A stretch of DNA of 20,214 nt, taken from contig JBPCOJ010000141.1 in NCBI GenBank assembly GCA_051000345.1, forward strand, positions 1-20,214, written 5' to 3'. The DNA is from JBHENC01 sp051000345 (lineage in GTDB: Bacteria; Acidobacteriota; Blastocatellia; Pyrinomonadales; Pyrinomonadaceae). The notes beneath the pieces are model-generated. The model saw only the letters and a program-made list of their open reading frames with translations. It did not search any database and had not been told where the DNA came from. Of this stretch, positions 1 to 7,790 are shown in pieces; the stretch's first letter is position 1, and each line of letters opens with the position of its first letter. The position numbers and the translations under genes were made by a program.

Positions 1-95
1 ATGGGCATCTCAGCATTTTCAGACATCAAAAACCGAAGTGGAGATGATAAAAATACCGCGTGCATTCATAGAACGCTTAACAGACACGCTGTGCT

Positions 96-752
96 ATGCC
101 GCTTAATTGGATAAAGTCGAGCTTAGAGTGTAAACCTTTGAGCGTGTCATTCCTTGCACCGGGCATAACGCATTCAGACGATTTCCGCAACGGAGCGCAC
201 AGCTTTCTGTTTGAGATTGAACCGCAACGGCTGGAGCGCGTGCATGAGCATCTGACGCTCAATGAGCCTGTTTTCTTTTATGGTGGATTGTTAGCGTGGC
301 TCACAATGAGATTATATAACGAAGCTCGTCAGACCGATGAAGTTTCCTCACTTGCGGTTGAGGGATTAGCACTGGAGATTCTGGCGGAGCTATCCCGCCA
401 GCAGAAGACCGTTTCAGAGCGCAGGCCACCGCGCTGGCTCGAACAAGCAAGAGAGCTTCTCCACACGCAGTTTCCCGAAACTTTAACGCACGACTGTATT
501 GCGAAATCCGTTGGTGTTCATCCTGTTCATCTAGCCACCGTATTTCGTCGGCATTACAAATGCACCATCGGAGAGTATGTGCGCCGACTGCGGATCGAAT
601 TCGCCTGCCGGAAAATCTCCGTATCGAATGCTCCGCTCGCCGACATTACTTTGGATGCCGGTTTTTCCGACCAGAGCCACTTTTCTAAAGTTTTCAACCA
701 TCTCACCGGCATGACTCCCGCTCGGTTCCGCGCAAATCTTCGGACACCTTAG
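96..752 (+). CDS. AraC-family transcriptional regulator, probably N-terminally truncated
   Basis: This is a DNA-binding regulator of 218 residues. The C-terminal ~100 residues hold two helix-turn-helix motifs: the first around LTHDCIAKSVGVHPVHLATV, the second around PLADITLDAGFSDQSHFSKV followed by TGMTPARFR, the classic AraC signature. The N-terminal part (about residues 10-45, with CKPLSVSFLAPGITHSD) resembles the end of the cupin-like effector barrel of AraC proteins that are usually 260-300 residues long. The first ~50 residues of that barrel, with the usual histidine-rich strand, are missing. In-frame stops lie just upstream of the ATG (from about position 45 onward), and neither other frame of bases 1-95 encodes the missing part. 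It may be a decayed remnant or an active constitutive fragment. It precedes the dioxygenase gene on the same strand, so local regulation is possible but unproven. The family call is firm; the start and functional status are not. Confidence 0.8.
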   Translation: MPLNWIKSSLECKPLSVSFLAPGITHSDDFRNGAHSFLFEIEPQRLERVHEHLTLNEPVFFYGGLLAWLTMRLYNEARQTDEVSSLAVEGLALEILAELSRQQKTVSERRPPRWLEQARELLHTQFPETLTHDCIAKSVGVHPVHLATVFRRHYKCTIGEYVRRLRIEFACRKISVSNAPLADITLDAGFSDQSHFSKVFNHLTGMTPARFRANLRTP

Positions 753-854
753 ACGCAGACCAAAACCTTCGCTCGATACAAGAATTATAGGTGCGCGTGT
801 GTTTGAATAAGGCGAATCGTAAACCGTAGGATGCCGGATAAAGTGAGGCTCAAT

Positions 855-1547
855 ATGAACGACAAACAATCTCAAAACGAAAGTCGCAGACAATTCATTA
901 AACGCTCTTCTGCTTTTGCTGTCGCACTTCCATTTATAATTTCTACAAACAGTTCCTGCCAAGCCCAAACGAAACAACGCCCACCAAGAGGCATCGTCGG
1001 CGGCGGATGTGACGGTTGCGAAAGCATTTATGAAGGAATGCCCGAACACTTAAATTGGGAAACAAAAATCGCTTCGGAAAACGAGCCGGGCGAGCCGATG
1101 CAGATTAGCGGCGTGATTTACAAAGCCGACGGGAGAACTCCCGCGCCGAACGTGATTCTTTTCGTTTATCACACCGATGCGAAAGGCTATTATTCTCCCG
1201 CGCCGGGCCAAACCGGACTTGCCCGCCGCAACGGACATTTGCGTGGCTGGATGAAAACTAATGCGACCGGCGAATACAAATTTACTTCGATAAAACCTGC
1301 TCCGTATCCGAACCGCGACATCCCGGCGCACGTTCATCCGATTGTCAAAGAACCGGATACAAACGAATACTACATTGATGATTATTGGTTTGATAATGAT
1401 GCGCTTTTAACAAAAGAGAAGCGGGAGAAACGAGAAAATCGCGGCGGTTCGGGAATCATTCAGTTGACCAAAAACGGCGATGGTATATGGACAGGCAAGC
1501 GAAACATCGTCTTAGGACTCAACATCCCTAATTACAGAGGATTTTAG
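855..1547 (+). CDS. Tat-exported intradiol ring-cleavage dioxygenase-like protein
   Basis: The 230-residue protein belongs to the family of protocatechuate/catechol intradiol dioxygenases, non-heme Fe(III) enzymes that cleave an aromatic ring between two hydroxyls. All four expected iron ligands are visible: a tyrosine in DAKGYYS (residue 112 or 113), Tyr151 in KPAPYP, and His159 and His161 in PAHVH. The N-terminus is a twin-arginine signal (SRRQFIKR at residues 10-17, then a hydrophobic stretch), so the protein is probably exported folded. A GGGCDGC motif at ~49-55 is typical of the secreted subgroup. The ATG at 855 is preferred over 831 because a GTGAGG ribosome site sits just upstream and the Tat motif is then properly placed. 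The natural substrate cannot be read from sequence. It lies directly before a DoxX gene and the two are likely co-translated. The region is more AT-rich than the efflux operon beside it. Confidence 0.85.
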   Translation: MNDKQSQNESRRQFIKRSSAFAVALPFIISTNSSCQAQTKQRPPRGIVGGGCDGCESIYEGMPEHLNWETKIASENEPGEPMQISGVIYKADGRTPAPNVILFVYHTDAKGYYSPAPGQTGLARRNGHLRGWMKTNATGEYKFTSIKPAPYPNRDIPAHVHPIVKEPDTNEYYIDDYWFDNDALLTKEKREKRENRGGSGIIQLTKNGDGIWTGKRNIVLGLNIPNYRGF

Positions 1548-1576
1548 ATTCGCCCGACAAGTATCGTGACTATGGA

Positions 1577-1972
1577 TTGCTGCTGCTACGTGTTGGCATC
1601 GGCTTGATGTTTGTCGCGGTTCACGGATTTCCCAAGATTGCCGGTGGCGTACAGGCTTGGGCAGGGCTTGGAAAAACCTTTAATAGCATCATCGGAGTCT
1701 CCTTCGTTCCTGCTCTTTGGGGATTCATGGCGGCAATATCGGAATTCGTCGGTGGCATGTGTCTCATCACAGGAGTTTTATTTCGTCCCGCGTGTGCTTT
1801 TATGCTATTCACGATGTTCGTTGCGGTCACAGCGAATGTTCGCGGAGGTTATGGTTTTTCAGCGGCATCACAAGCCCTCGAACTCGGCATCGTGTTTCTC
1901 AGCCTTATCTTCATTGGCTCTGGCAGATTTACGCTCCCGAAGCTATTGTTTTCAAAGGAAGCGATAATATAG
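1577..1972 (+). CDS. DoxX-family integral membrane protein
   Basis: This is a small membrane protein of about 131 residues or slightly more. It has the DoxX-family pattern: LLLLRVGIGLMFVAVHGFPK at the start, then four hydrophobic helices, with SEFVGGMCLITGVLFRPA in the second/third region and ALELGIVFLSLIFIGSGRF near the end. DoxX proteins are associated with thiosulfate:quinone oxidoreductase in archaea and with oxidative-stress complexes elsewhere, but most bacterial members have no fixed role. The start is uncertain. A TTG at 1577 is the first conventional start, yet homology-like sequence (SPDKYRDYG) runs in frame upstream into the end of the dioxygenase gene, and the frame stays open back to a stop at 1529 with no ATG or GTG. 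ATT at 1541, or translational coupling to the dioxygenase stop at 1545-1547, are alternatives. A strong hairpin lies downstream. Confidence 0.8.
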   Translation: MLLLRVGIGLMFVAVHGFPKIAGGVQAWAGLGKTFNSIIGVSFVPALWGFMAAISEFVGGMCLITGVLFRPACAFMLFTMFVAVTANVRGGYGFSAASQALELGIVFLSLIFIGSGRFTLPKLLFSKEAII

Positions 1973-2063
1973 CTATGCCGCTCATTCTTTGTTCCATAAT
2001 ATTGAAGGCTGTACACCTGACGAAAGCATAGCGGTGAGTTGCTCCGGCAGAAAATTGTTTTAG

Positions 2064-2109
2064 CGAAGAAAGCGGTGAATCTCCGAAAGGAAATTCGCCG
2101 CTTTCTTCG
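2064..2109. terminator. Hairpin between convergent genes, likely bidirectional terminator
   Basis: A 17-bp stem (2064-2080 pairing with 2093-2109, one G-T wobble) encloses a 12-nt loop. It sits between the end of the DoxX gene (+) and the end of the TolC gene (-), the place for a shared terminator. Only a weak T-tract follows on the minus strand (CTAAAACAATTTT) and none on the plus strand, so it may act as a 3'-end stabiliser as much as an intrinsic terminator. Confidence 0.65.
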
Positions 2110-2147
2110 TCCGCGTGGTGCGCTTGGAAGGAGGGGAGACTTAACCT

Positions 2148-4412
2148 TCAGCGCACGCGCACGACCACGTTGTTGGCTTCGAGCGCGTTGCCTGTCGCGC
2201 GCTGCACGTCTGCCGCAGCCTTGTTCAAATCCGTTTGCGCGCGCAGTTCGTTGCCGCGCGCGGTGGCGAGAGCGGTCTGGCGTTCGAGCACCAGAAAGAT
2301 CGTTGACTGTCCGGCATCGAAGCGGCGTTTTTCGCTTTCAAGTTGTTGCTCGGAAGCTGAACGCGCGGCTGCCGCCGAACGAAGGCGCGATTCCGATGTG
2401 CGCACGCTCTGCAAAGCGTTGCGGACATCGACTTGCACAAGCTGTTCCAACTGCTCGCGCTGCGTGCCGATGCGCCTGCTTTCGACAAGCGAGCGTCCGA
2501 GTTGCGCCTGCGCCGCAGTATTTCTGAACGGCAGATTTATCTGCACGCCGACGCGAAAATTGTTGAAGCGATTGAGCGCGAGATTCGTCAGCGATTGCGC
2601 GTAGCCGCCGATGAGTTCTGCCGGGAAAGCGGTTGTCGCTTGCGCGGGCAAGGCTGGCAATCCGTTCAACTGCGAAAGCTGATTGATGCGATCCGTCAGG
2701 CGCGCGTTCGAGCTTGTGAAAGGGCTTGTGCCAGCGTTGCGGTTAAGCGGCCCGGCGAGGCCGACGCCGCCGTAGCTGGCAATTAAATCGACTTGCGTTT
2801 TTGTTTGTTCCTGATAAAAGCGCTGGTCTAATTCGTTAATCGCGCGCGCGACATCCGACTGCTGAAGTTCCGGGCGATTGGTCATTGCGGCGGTAATCGC
2901 TTCGGGCAAAAGAATAGAAGGCGGAGTGACGTTGACGTTATCCGTCGGCACGATGCTCGCGCTCCACAAAGCCGCGTTGCGGTTTTCCGCAATCAAATTC
3001 TTCAAGTTGTTTTCAGCGCGCTGCACATCGTCGAGCGCGGAATAAACACTTTGCTCGAAGCCGGAAACCTGCGCGTCCGCCGCGACCACGTCAATCGGCG
3101 CGAGTTGGCCTTCCGTGACGAGCCTGCGGTTGTGCTCGAACTGCGCGCGTGCATCGCGGACGGCGTCGCGTTGAATCTGTAAATTGCGCAATGTGAAAAC
3201 CAAATCCCAGTAAGCGCGCTGGACGCTGGTGATTGTTTCAATGGCGCGCTGGCGAAATTGGGCGTCCGTCATCGAGAGATTTTTCTTGGCGACTTCGATG
3301 TTGCGGCGATTGGCGTCGAAGCGAAATCCGCGCAAGATGGGCTGCGTGTAATTGAACGTCAGCGCCGTCGGATACTGCGGATTAAGGGAAACGAATTGAT
3401 TATCCGTGTTGAGGCGAATGCTCGAAAAATCGACGCGGTAGCCGCCGCCGCCTTTCTTTACAAGCCCTTCGGCGCGCGCCGTGCCGGTGAAATCCGCCTG
3501 CGTGACCGCGCCGTTTGAACCACCGCTCAAAGAAGATGAGACGGGCGTTTTGGTGCGCTCGTAATATGAGAGCGAGCTAAGGCGCGGCTCGTAAACGCCG
3601 CGTGCGCCGCGCAGATCGAACTCTGCGGCCTGCACGTTTTCGCGCGCCACTTCGATGTCCTTGTTGTTTGAGAGAGCCATCTCTATCGCTTCACGCAAGG
3701 CGAGCGGGCGCTGGTTCGCCATGTCCACGCCGACGCGCCCTAGTTCCGGTAAGGCTCTCGATTGGTCTGCGCGAAAATCGGGCGCGATGTCCGGCACGTT
3801 CGGAAGATTTTCGGGCGCGGGACTCACTACCGATTCGCGTCCGGGCTGGCGCGTCCCCACTTGCGCGGGCTGAATGACGGAGCCGGGCGCTTGCGGCGTT
3901 GCGCCAGACGACGGCGCAGGCACATTAGTAACTGACGGCGCGAGATTGTCGCCGTTGTTGTTGCCGTTCGCAGGCAAGCTATCCGTCGTCGTCAAGGAAG
4001 GCGCGTTGCCTTGCGGCGCTTGCGGTTGCAACGCTGTGGACGGCTGGGAGCTTCGCGTTTGCTGATCGGCCTGCGTTGACGGCTGCACGCTTTGATCCGT
4101 TTGTCCGGCGGGCGTCAGCGGGCGCGCGTTCGAGCCGGGCGCAGGCCCCTGACCTTGCGGCGCGTTGGCTGACGGCGCGATCTGCACGCCGCCCGAAGAT
4201 GAAGCTGGCGGCGCGGCAACAACGTTGCTGCCCGGCACTGGATTGTTCGCCGAGGGCGCGGGCGTAACCGGCGCGCTCGTCGTCGTTGTTCCCGGCTGCT
4301 GCGCAAATACTTTGTGCGGAGACGCAAGCACGCACAGCAGCAGCGCCGCGAAAATTAGTTGAAGTCGTAACGGCGCGGTGCGGCGTAAAGATATTTGACG
4401 TAAGCTCATCAT
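2148..4412 (-). CDS. TolC-family outer-membrane efflux channel with long disordered N-terminal extension
   Basis: This is the outer-membrane channel partner of the tripartite efflux pump encoded just upstream. Of 754 residues, 1-38 form a signal peptide (LIFAALLLCVLASP then VFAQ). Residues ~39-230 are a low-complexity stretch rich in Pro, Gln, Ala, Ser, Thr and Asn. The outer-membrane efflux-protein domain begins near residue 235 with RPLALREAIEMALSNNKDIE. Both TolC-type repeats follow, with the expected helical coiled-coil segments (for example VQRAYWDLVFTLRNLQIQRD and VRTSESRLRSAAAARSASEQ). Typical TolC proteins are 420-500 residues; the excess is essentially the N-terminal extension. The gene starts 37 bp after the RND permease gene. 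No strong ribosome site is visible before the ATG-ATG start. Whether the extension lies in the periplasm as a spacer is inference. Confidence 0.93.
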   Translation of the reverse strand: MMSLRQISLRRTAPLRLQLIFAALLLCVLASPHKVFAQQPGTTTTSAPVTPAPSANNPVPGSNVVAAPPASSSGGVQIAPSANAPQGQGPAPGSNARPLTPAGQTDQSVQPSTQADQQTRSSQPSTALQPQAPQGNAPSLTTTDSLPANGNNNGDNLAPSVTNVPAPSSGATPQAPGSVIQPAQVGTRQPGRESVVSPAPENLPNVPDIAPDFRADQSRALPELGRVGVDMANQRPLALREAIEMALSNNKDIEVARENVQAAEFDLRGARGVYEPRLSSLSYYERTKTPVSSSLSGGSNGAVTQADFTGTARAEGLVKKGGGGYRVDFSSIRLNTDNQFVSLNPQYPTALTFNYTQPILRGFRFDANRRNIEVAKKNLSMTDAQFRQRAIETITSVQRAYWDLVFTLRNLQIQRDAVRDARAQFEHNRRLVTEGQLAPIDVVAADAQVSGFEQSVYSALDDVQRAENNLKNLIAENRNAALWSASIVPTDNVNVTPPSILLPEAITAAMTNRPELQQSDVARAINELDQRFYQEQTKTQVDLIASYGGVGLAGPLNRNAGTSPFTSSNARLTDRINQLSQLNGLPALPAQATTAFPAELIGGYAQSLTNLALNRFNNFRVGVQINLPFRNTAAQAQLGRSLVESRRIGTQREQLEQLVQVDVRNALQSVRTSESRLRSAAAARSASEQQLESEKRRFDAGQSTIFLVLERQTALATARGNELRAQTDLNKAAADVQRATGNALEANNVVVRVR

Positions 4413-4449
4413 GAATTCTTAAGAACCTGAATGCAAAAACAATTGCTCG

Positions 4450-7400
4450 TTATTTTCCAATCGAACTAAAGAGCGACGCGCTTGCGGTGGCGGCTCTGCG
4501 GCGCGTCCACGCAAACGAATCTCTAACGCTCGAACCGATGCGTCCCCACACGCGGCTTGCGCCCAAGTCATCGAAGAGCGAATAAAAAACCGGCACCGCC
4601 AAAAGCGTCAAAAGCAAACACAAGCTTTGCCCGCCGACGACCAGCACGCCGATTGAGCGATTCGTCCCAGAACCCGGCCCCGAAGAAATGACGAGCGGAG
4701 CCATGCCCGCCACAAGCGCAATCGTCGTCATCAAAATCGGGCGTAGTCGATCACGGTTCGCTTGAATAATCGCATCGTGACGATCAAGACCGCGCGCGCG
4801 CAGTGCGTTCGTATGGTCAATTTGTAGAATCGCGTTTTTCTTGACGACGCCGAACAGCAAGAGCAATCCGAGGCCGGAAAAGATGTTGACCGTCTGTCCC
4901 GTCACAAGCAGCGACAAAATGCCGAACGGAATCGCCAGCGGCAGCGTCAGCAAAATCGTCACGGGGTGAATGAACGATTCAAACTGCGCGGCGAGCACCA
5001 TGTACATAAAAATGAACGAGAGCGACATGGCGAGCAGGAAATAGTAGCCCGCGCGACCCAATTCCTTCGAGCGCCCGGCGAGTCCCGTCGAATAGCCCGC
5101 TTCGACATTAATCTCTTTGACGAACGCGTTCATTTGATTGATAACGGCGGATTGCGAGCCGCCCGGCTTGACGTTGGCTGTCAGCGTTACCTGCCTTTGG
5201 CGATTCAAGCGATCAATCGCCGACGGCCCCGCGCCTTCCTCGATTTTGACAACTTGATCCAAGCCGACTGAGCCGACTTTTGTCGAAGGCACGCTCATGC
5301 GCTGTAAGCTTTCGGCGCTGGCGCGGGCGTTGCCCGCCGCGCGCACGCGGACTTCGTATTGATCCGTGCCTGCATTGAAGGTCGAAACCTGCTGGCCTGC
5401 GACGAGCGTGTTGAGGCTCTGCGAAATGTCGCCGACTCTCACGCCCAAGTCAGCCGCGCGCGCGCGGTCAATCTGCACACGAAGTTCAGGCTTGCCGACG
5501 ACGAGCGACGAATCCGCGTCAACCACGTCCGGAATCGTTTTCATTTTTTGCAGCAATTGATCCGCATACTTCGTGAGCTTCGTTAAATCGGGGCCGCCGA
5601 TAACGAATTGAATATCGGAATTGCGATTGCCGCCGCCGGAAATCGCCGCGACCGGCTGCACGCTGGTGCGCAAATCCTTTGAATAGTTTTTTAACAGGCC
5701 GCGCGCTTCGACCATTAAATCCTGCTGACTCTTGCTGCGGTCTTTGATGTCCGCGAGGCGCACATAAATCGAAGCGAGATTGACGGTTTGCTGCTGGCCG
5801 CCGCCGATGGTCACGAGCGTGTCCGTCACGCCGTTCAGCTTTTGCCGTATGTCGCGCGCAATGCGTTCGCTCAAAGCAGCAGTCGCGGCAATCGTGTTGC
5901 CTTCGGGCGCGCGCACGGTGACTTCAAACTGCGATTGATCGTCAACGGGCAAAAAGTTTTTGCCGACGAACATAAAGAGCGGCACGATGGAGATGATGAC
6001 GAGCACGCATAAACCGACGATTGCCCAGCGATGCGCCATAGACCATTCGAGCATCCACTTGTATGTGCGATCAATCGGGCGATACCAACGCGATTCCTTT
6101 GAACCCTTTTCGCCGCCGAGCGCGTACTCGTGCCTTTCACTCGCGGGCGTATTCGCATCGCGTGCGGTTTCGTCATCGTCCACATTGCCTTCGCTTTCGG
6201 AATCGAATGCGGCGATGCGCGATTCGTTGGCGAGCGCCGCGCCGTCGCCTTCACTCGGCACGCTGCCCGTGCTTGCCGGAAGCGGGTCGTTTTTGCGTTT
6301 GAGAAGCCGCGCTGCAAGCATCGGCGTTAGCGTGAACGAAACGAGTAGCGACACGGCAATCGCCGCCGAAGCCGTCAAGCCGAACGAAGACATAAAGCGC
6401 CCGACGATGCCGCCCATGAACCCGACGGGCAAGAATACCGCGAGCAAGGAAAGCGTCGTCGCCATCACCGCGAGGCCGATTTCCTTTGTGCCATCAATCG
6501 CCGCTTGAAACGGCGGGATGCCTTTTTCTTCGACGAAGCGATAAATGTTTTCAAGCACGACAATCGCATCGTCGATCACGATACCGACCATCAACGTCAG
6601 GGCGAGCATCGTGATTTGATTGAGCGTGTAGCCTAAGGCCGCCATTAAACCGAAGGTGGCGATGATCGAAGTCGGAATCGCAAGCGCGGCGATCAGCGTC
6701 GAACGCAAACTCCATAAAAAGATAAAGACGACGATGGCCGCGAGCAGGCCGCCTTCGACTAAGTGGCGCTCGATGGATTCGAGCGCGGCCTTAATGAAGA
6801 GGGATTGATCGCCGACGACTTCGGCGTGAAAGCCCTGCGGCAGCGTCGGCTGAATTTCCGCGAGGCGCGCTTTAATCGCGTCTGCGACAGCCACTGTGTT
6901 CTGTCCAGATTGCTTCGCCACGACAAGCGTCACGGCGGGCTGGCCGTTCAGAAAAGCTTCCGTGCGCTGTTCCTGCGCGCCGTCTTCGACGTAGCCGATG
7001 TCGCTGATCTTGACGCTGTAATTGCCGCGCGTCGCAACGGCGATATTATTAAACTGCGCCGGGTCTACAATGCGCCCCAAAGTTCGCACCGTTAATTCGC
7101 GCGTGCCTTCATCGACGCGCCCGCCGGGAACTTCCAGATTTTGCTGGCGCACGGCGGTTGCCACGTCCGCCGCCGATACACCGAAGGCGCGCATCTTTTC
7201 AGGATCGACCCACACCTGAATTTCGCGTTCGCGCCCGCCGACGATTTCCACTTGCCCGACGCCGGTGATGGACTCGATGCGCTGCTTGATTTTTTTGTCG
7301 GCAATGTCCGTCACTTCGCGCAAAGACTTCGGCGCGGAAACGGCGATGCGCAGCACTGGCGCGGCATCCGTATCGAGTTTTTGCACGACCGGAGCCTTCG

Positions 7401-7770
7401 CCGTTTCGGGAAGATCGGGAATGACGAGATTGACTTTATCGCGCACTTCCTGCGCCGCCACATCCGCGTTTTTGTCGAGCAGGAATGTGATGAAGACTTG
7501 CGACACGCCTTCAACCGATGTCGAGCGCAATTCGTCTATGCCGCTAATTGTATTGACCGCGCCTTCGACTTTGTCCGTGATTTCGGTTTCGATTTCCTGC
7601 GGCGACGAACCCGGATTCGCCACCGTCACAGTCACCGTCGGCAAATCTATTTTCGGAAACAGATCGACGCCGAGCGAGAAGAACGAGAAGGAACCGACGA
7701 CCGTCAAAGCGAGAATAATCATCGTCGCAAAGACAGGACGCCGCACGCAGATTTCAGCAAGCTTTTGCAT
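4450..7770 (-). CDS. RND efflux permease, HAE1/AcrB type
   Basis: This is the inner-membrane proton-driven drug exporter of the pump, 1106 residues. The N-terminal RRPVFATMIILALTVVG helix is followed by the porter domains. The proton-relay aspartates are at 400-401 (GIVIDDAIVVLENIY), and the partner lysine of the second half lies in FGVVKKNAIL. The two-fold repeat of the family is clear, with LFPKIDLPTVTV early and FLPVDDQSQFEVTV at the start of the second half. A cytoplasmic linker of about 70 residues (491-562, nucleotides ~6085-6300) between transmembrane helices 6 and 7 is long and acidic (SESEGNVDDDETARD). It lies in the operon 20 bp after the adaptor gene and 37 bp before the TolC gene. 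The combination of adaptor, permease and channel indicates export of hydrophobic or amphiphilic compounds; the actual substrates are unknown. Confidence 0.96.
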   Translation of the reverse strand: MQKLAEICVRRPVFATMIILALTVVGSFSFFSLGVDLFPKIDLPTVTVTVANPGSSPQEIETEITDKVEGAVNTISGIDELRSTSVEGVSQVFITFLLDKNADVAAQEVRDKVNLVIPDLPETAKAPVVQKLDTDAAPVLRIAVSAPKSLREVTDIADKKIKQRIESITGVGQVEIVGGREREIQVWVDPEKMRAFGVSAADVATAVRQQNLEVPGGRVDEGTRELTVRTLGRIVDPAQFNNIAVATRGNYSVKISDIGYVEDGAQEQRTEAFLNGQPAVTLVVAKQSGQNTVAVADAIKARLAEIQPTLPQGFHAEVVGDQSLFIKAALESIERHLVEGGLLAAIVVFIFLWSLRSTLIAALAIPTSIIATFGLMAALGYTLNQITMLALTLMVGIVIDDAIVVLENIYRFVEEKGIPPFQAAIDGTKEIGLAVMATTLSLLAVFLPVGFMGGIVGRFMSSFGLTASAAIAVSLLVSFTLTPMLAARLLKRKNDPLPASTGSVPSEGDGAALANESRIAAFDSESEGNVDDDETARDANTPASERHEYALGGEKGSKESRWYRPIDRTYKWMLEWSMAHRWAIVGLCVLVIISIVPLFMFVGKNFLPVDDQSQFEVTVRAPEGNTIAATAALSERIARDIRQKLNGVTDTLVTIGGGQQQTVNLASIYVRLADIKDRSKSQQDLMVEARGLLKNYSKDLRTSVQPVAAISGGGNRNSDIQFVIGGPDLTKLTKYADQLLQKMKTIPDVVDADSSLVVGKPELRVQIDRARAADLGVRVGDISQSLNTLVAGQQVSTFNAGTDQYEVRVRAAGNARASAESLQRMSVPSTKVGSVGLDQVVKIEEGAGPSAIDRLNRQRQVTLTANVKPGGSQSAVINQMNAFVKEINVEAGYSTGLAGRSKELGRAGYYFLLAMSLSFIFMYMVLAAQFESFIHPVTILLTLPLAIPFGILSLLVTGQTVNIFSGLGLLLLFGVVKKNAILQIDHTNALRARGLDRHDAIIQANRDRLRPILMTTIALVAGMAPLVISSGPGSGTNRSIGVLVVGGQSLCLLLTLLAVPVFYSLFDDLGASRVWGRIGSSVRDSFAWTRRRAATASASLFSSIGK

Positions 7771-7790
7771 CGTTTAATAAATCCGGTTCG

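Noticed and set aside
831..854. Upstream ATG of the dioxygenase gene
   Set aside because: The ATG at 855 has a ribosome site just before it and places the Tat motif correctly; the extra eight residues add nothing recognisable.
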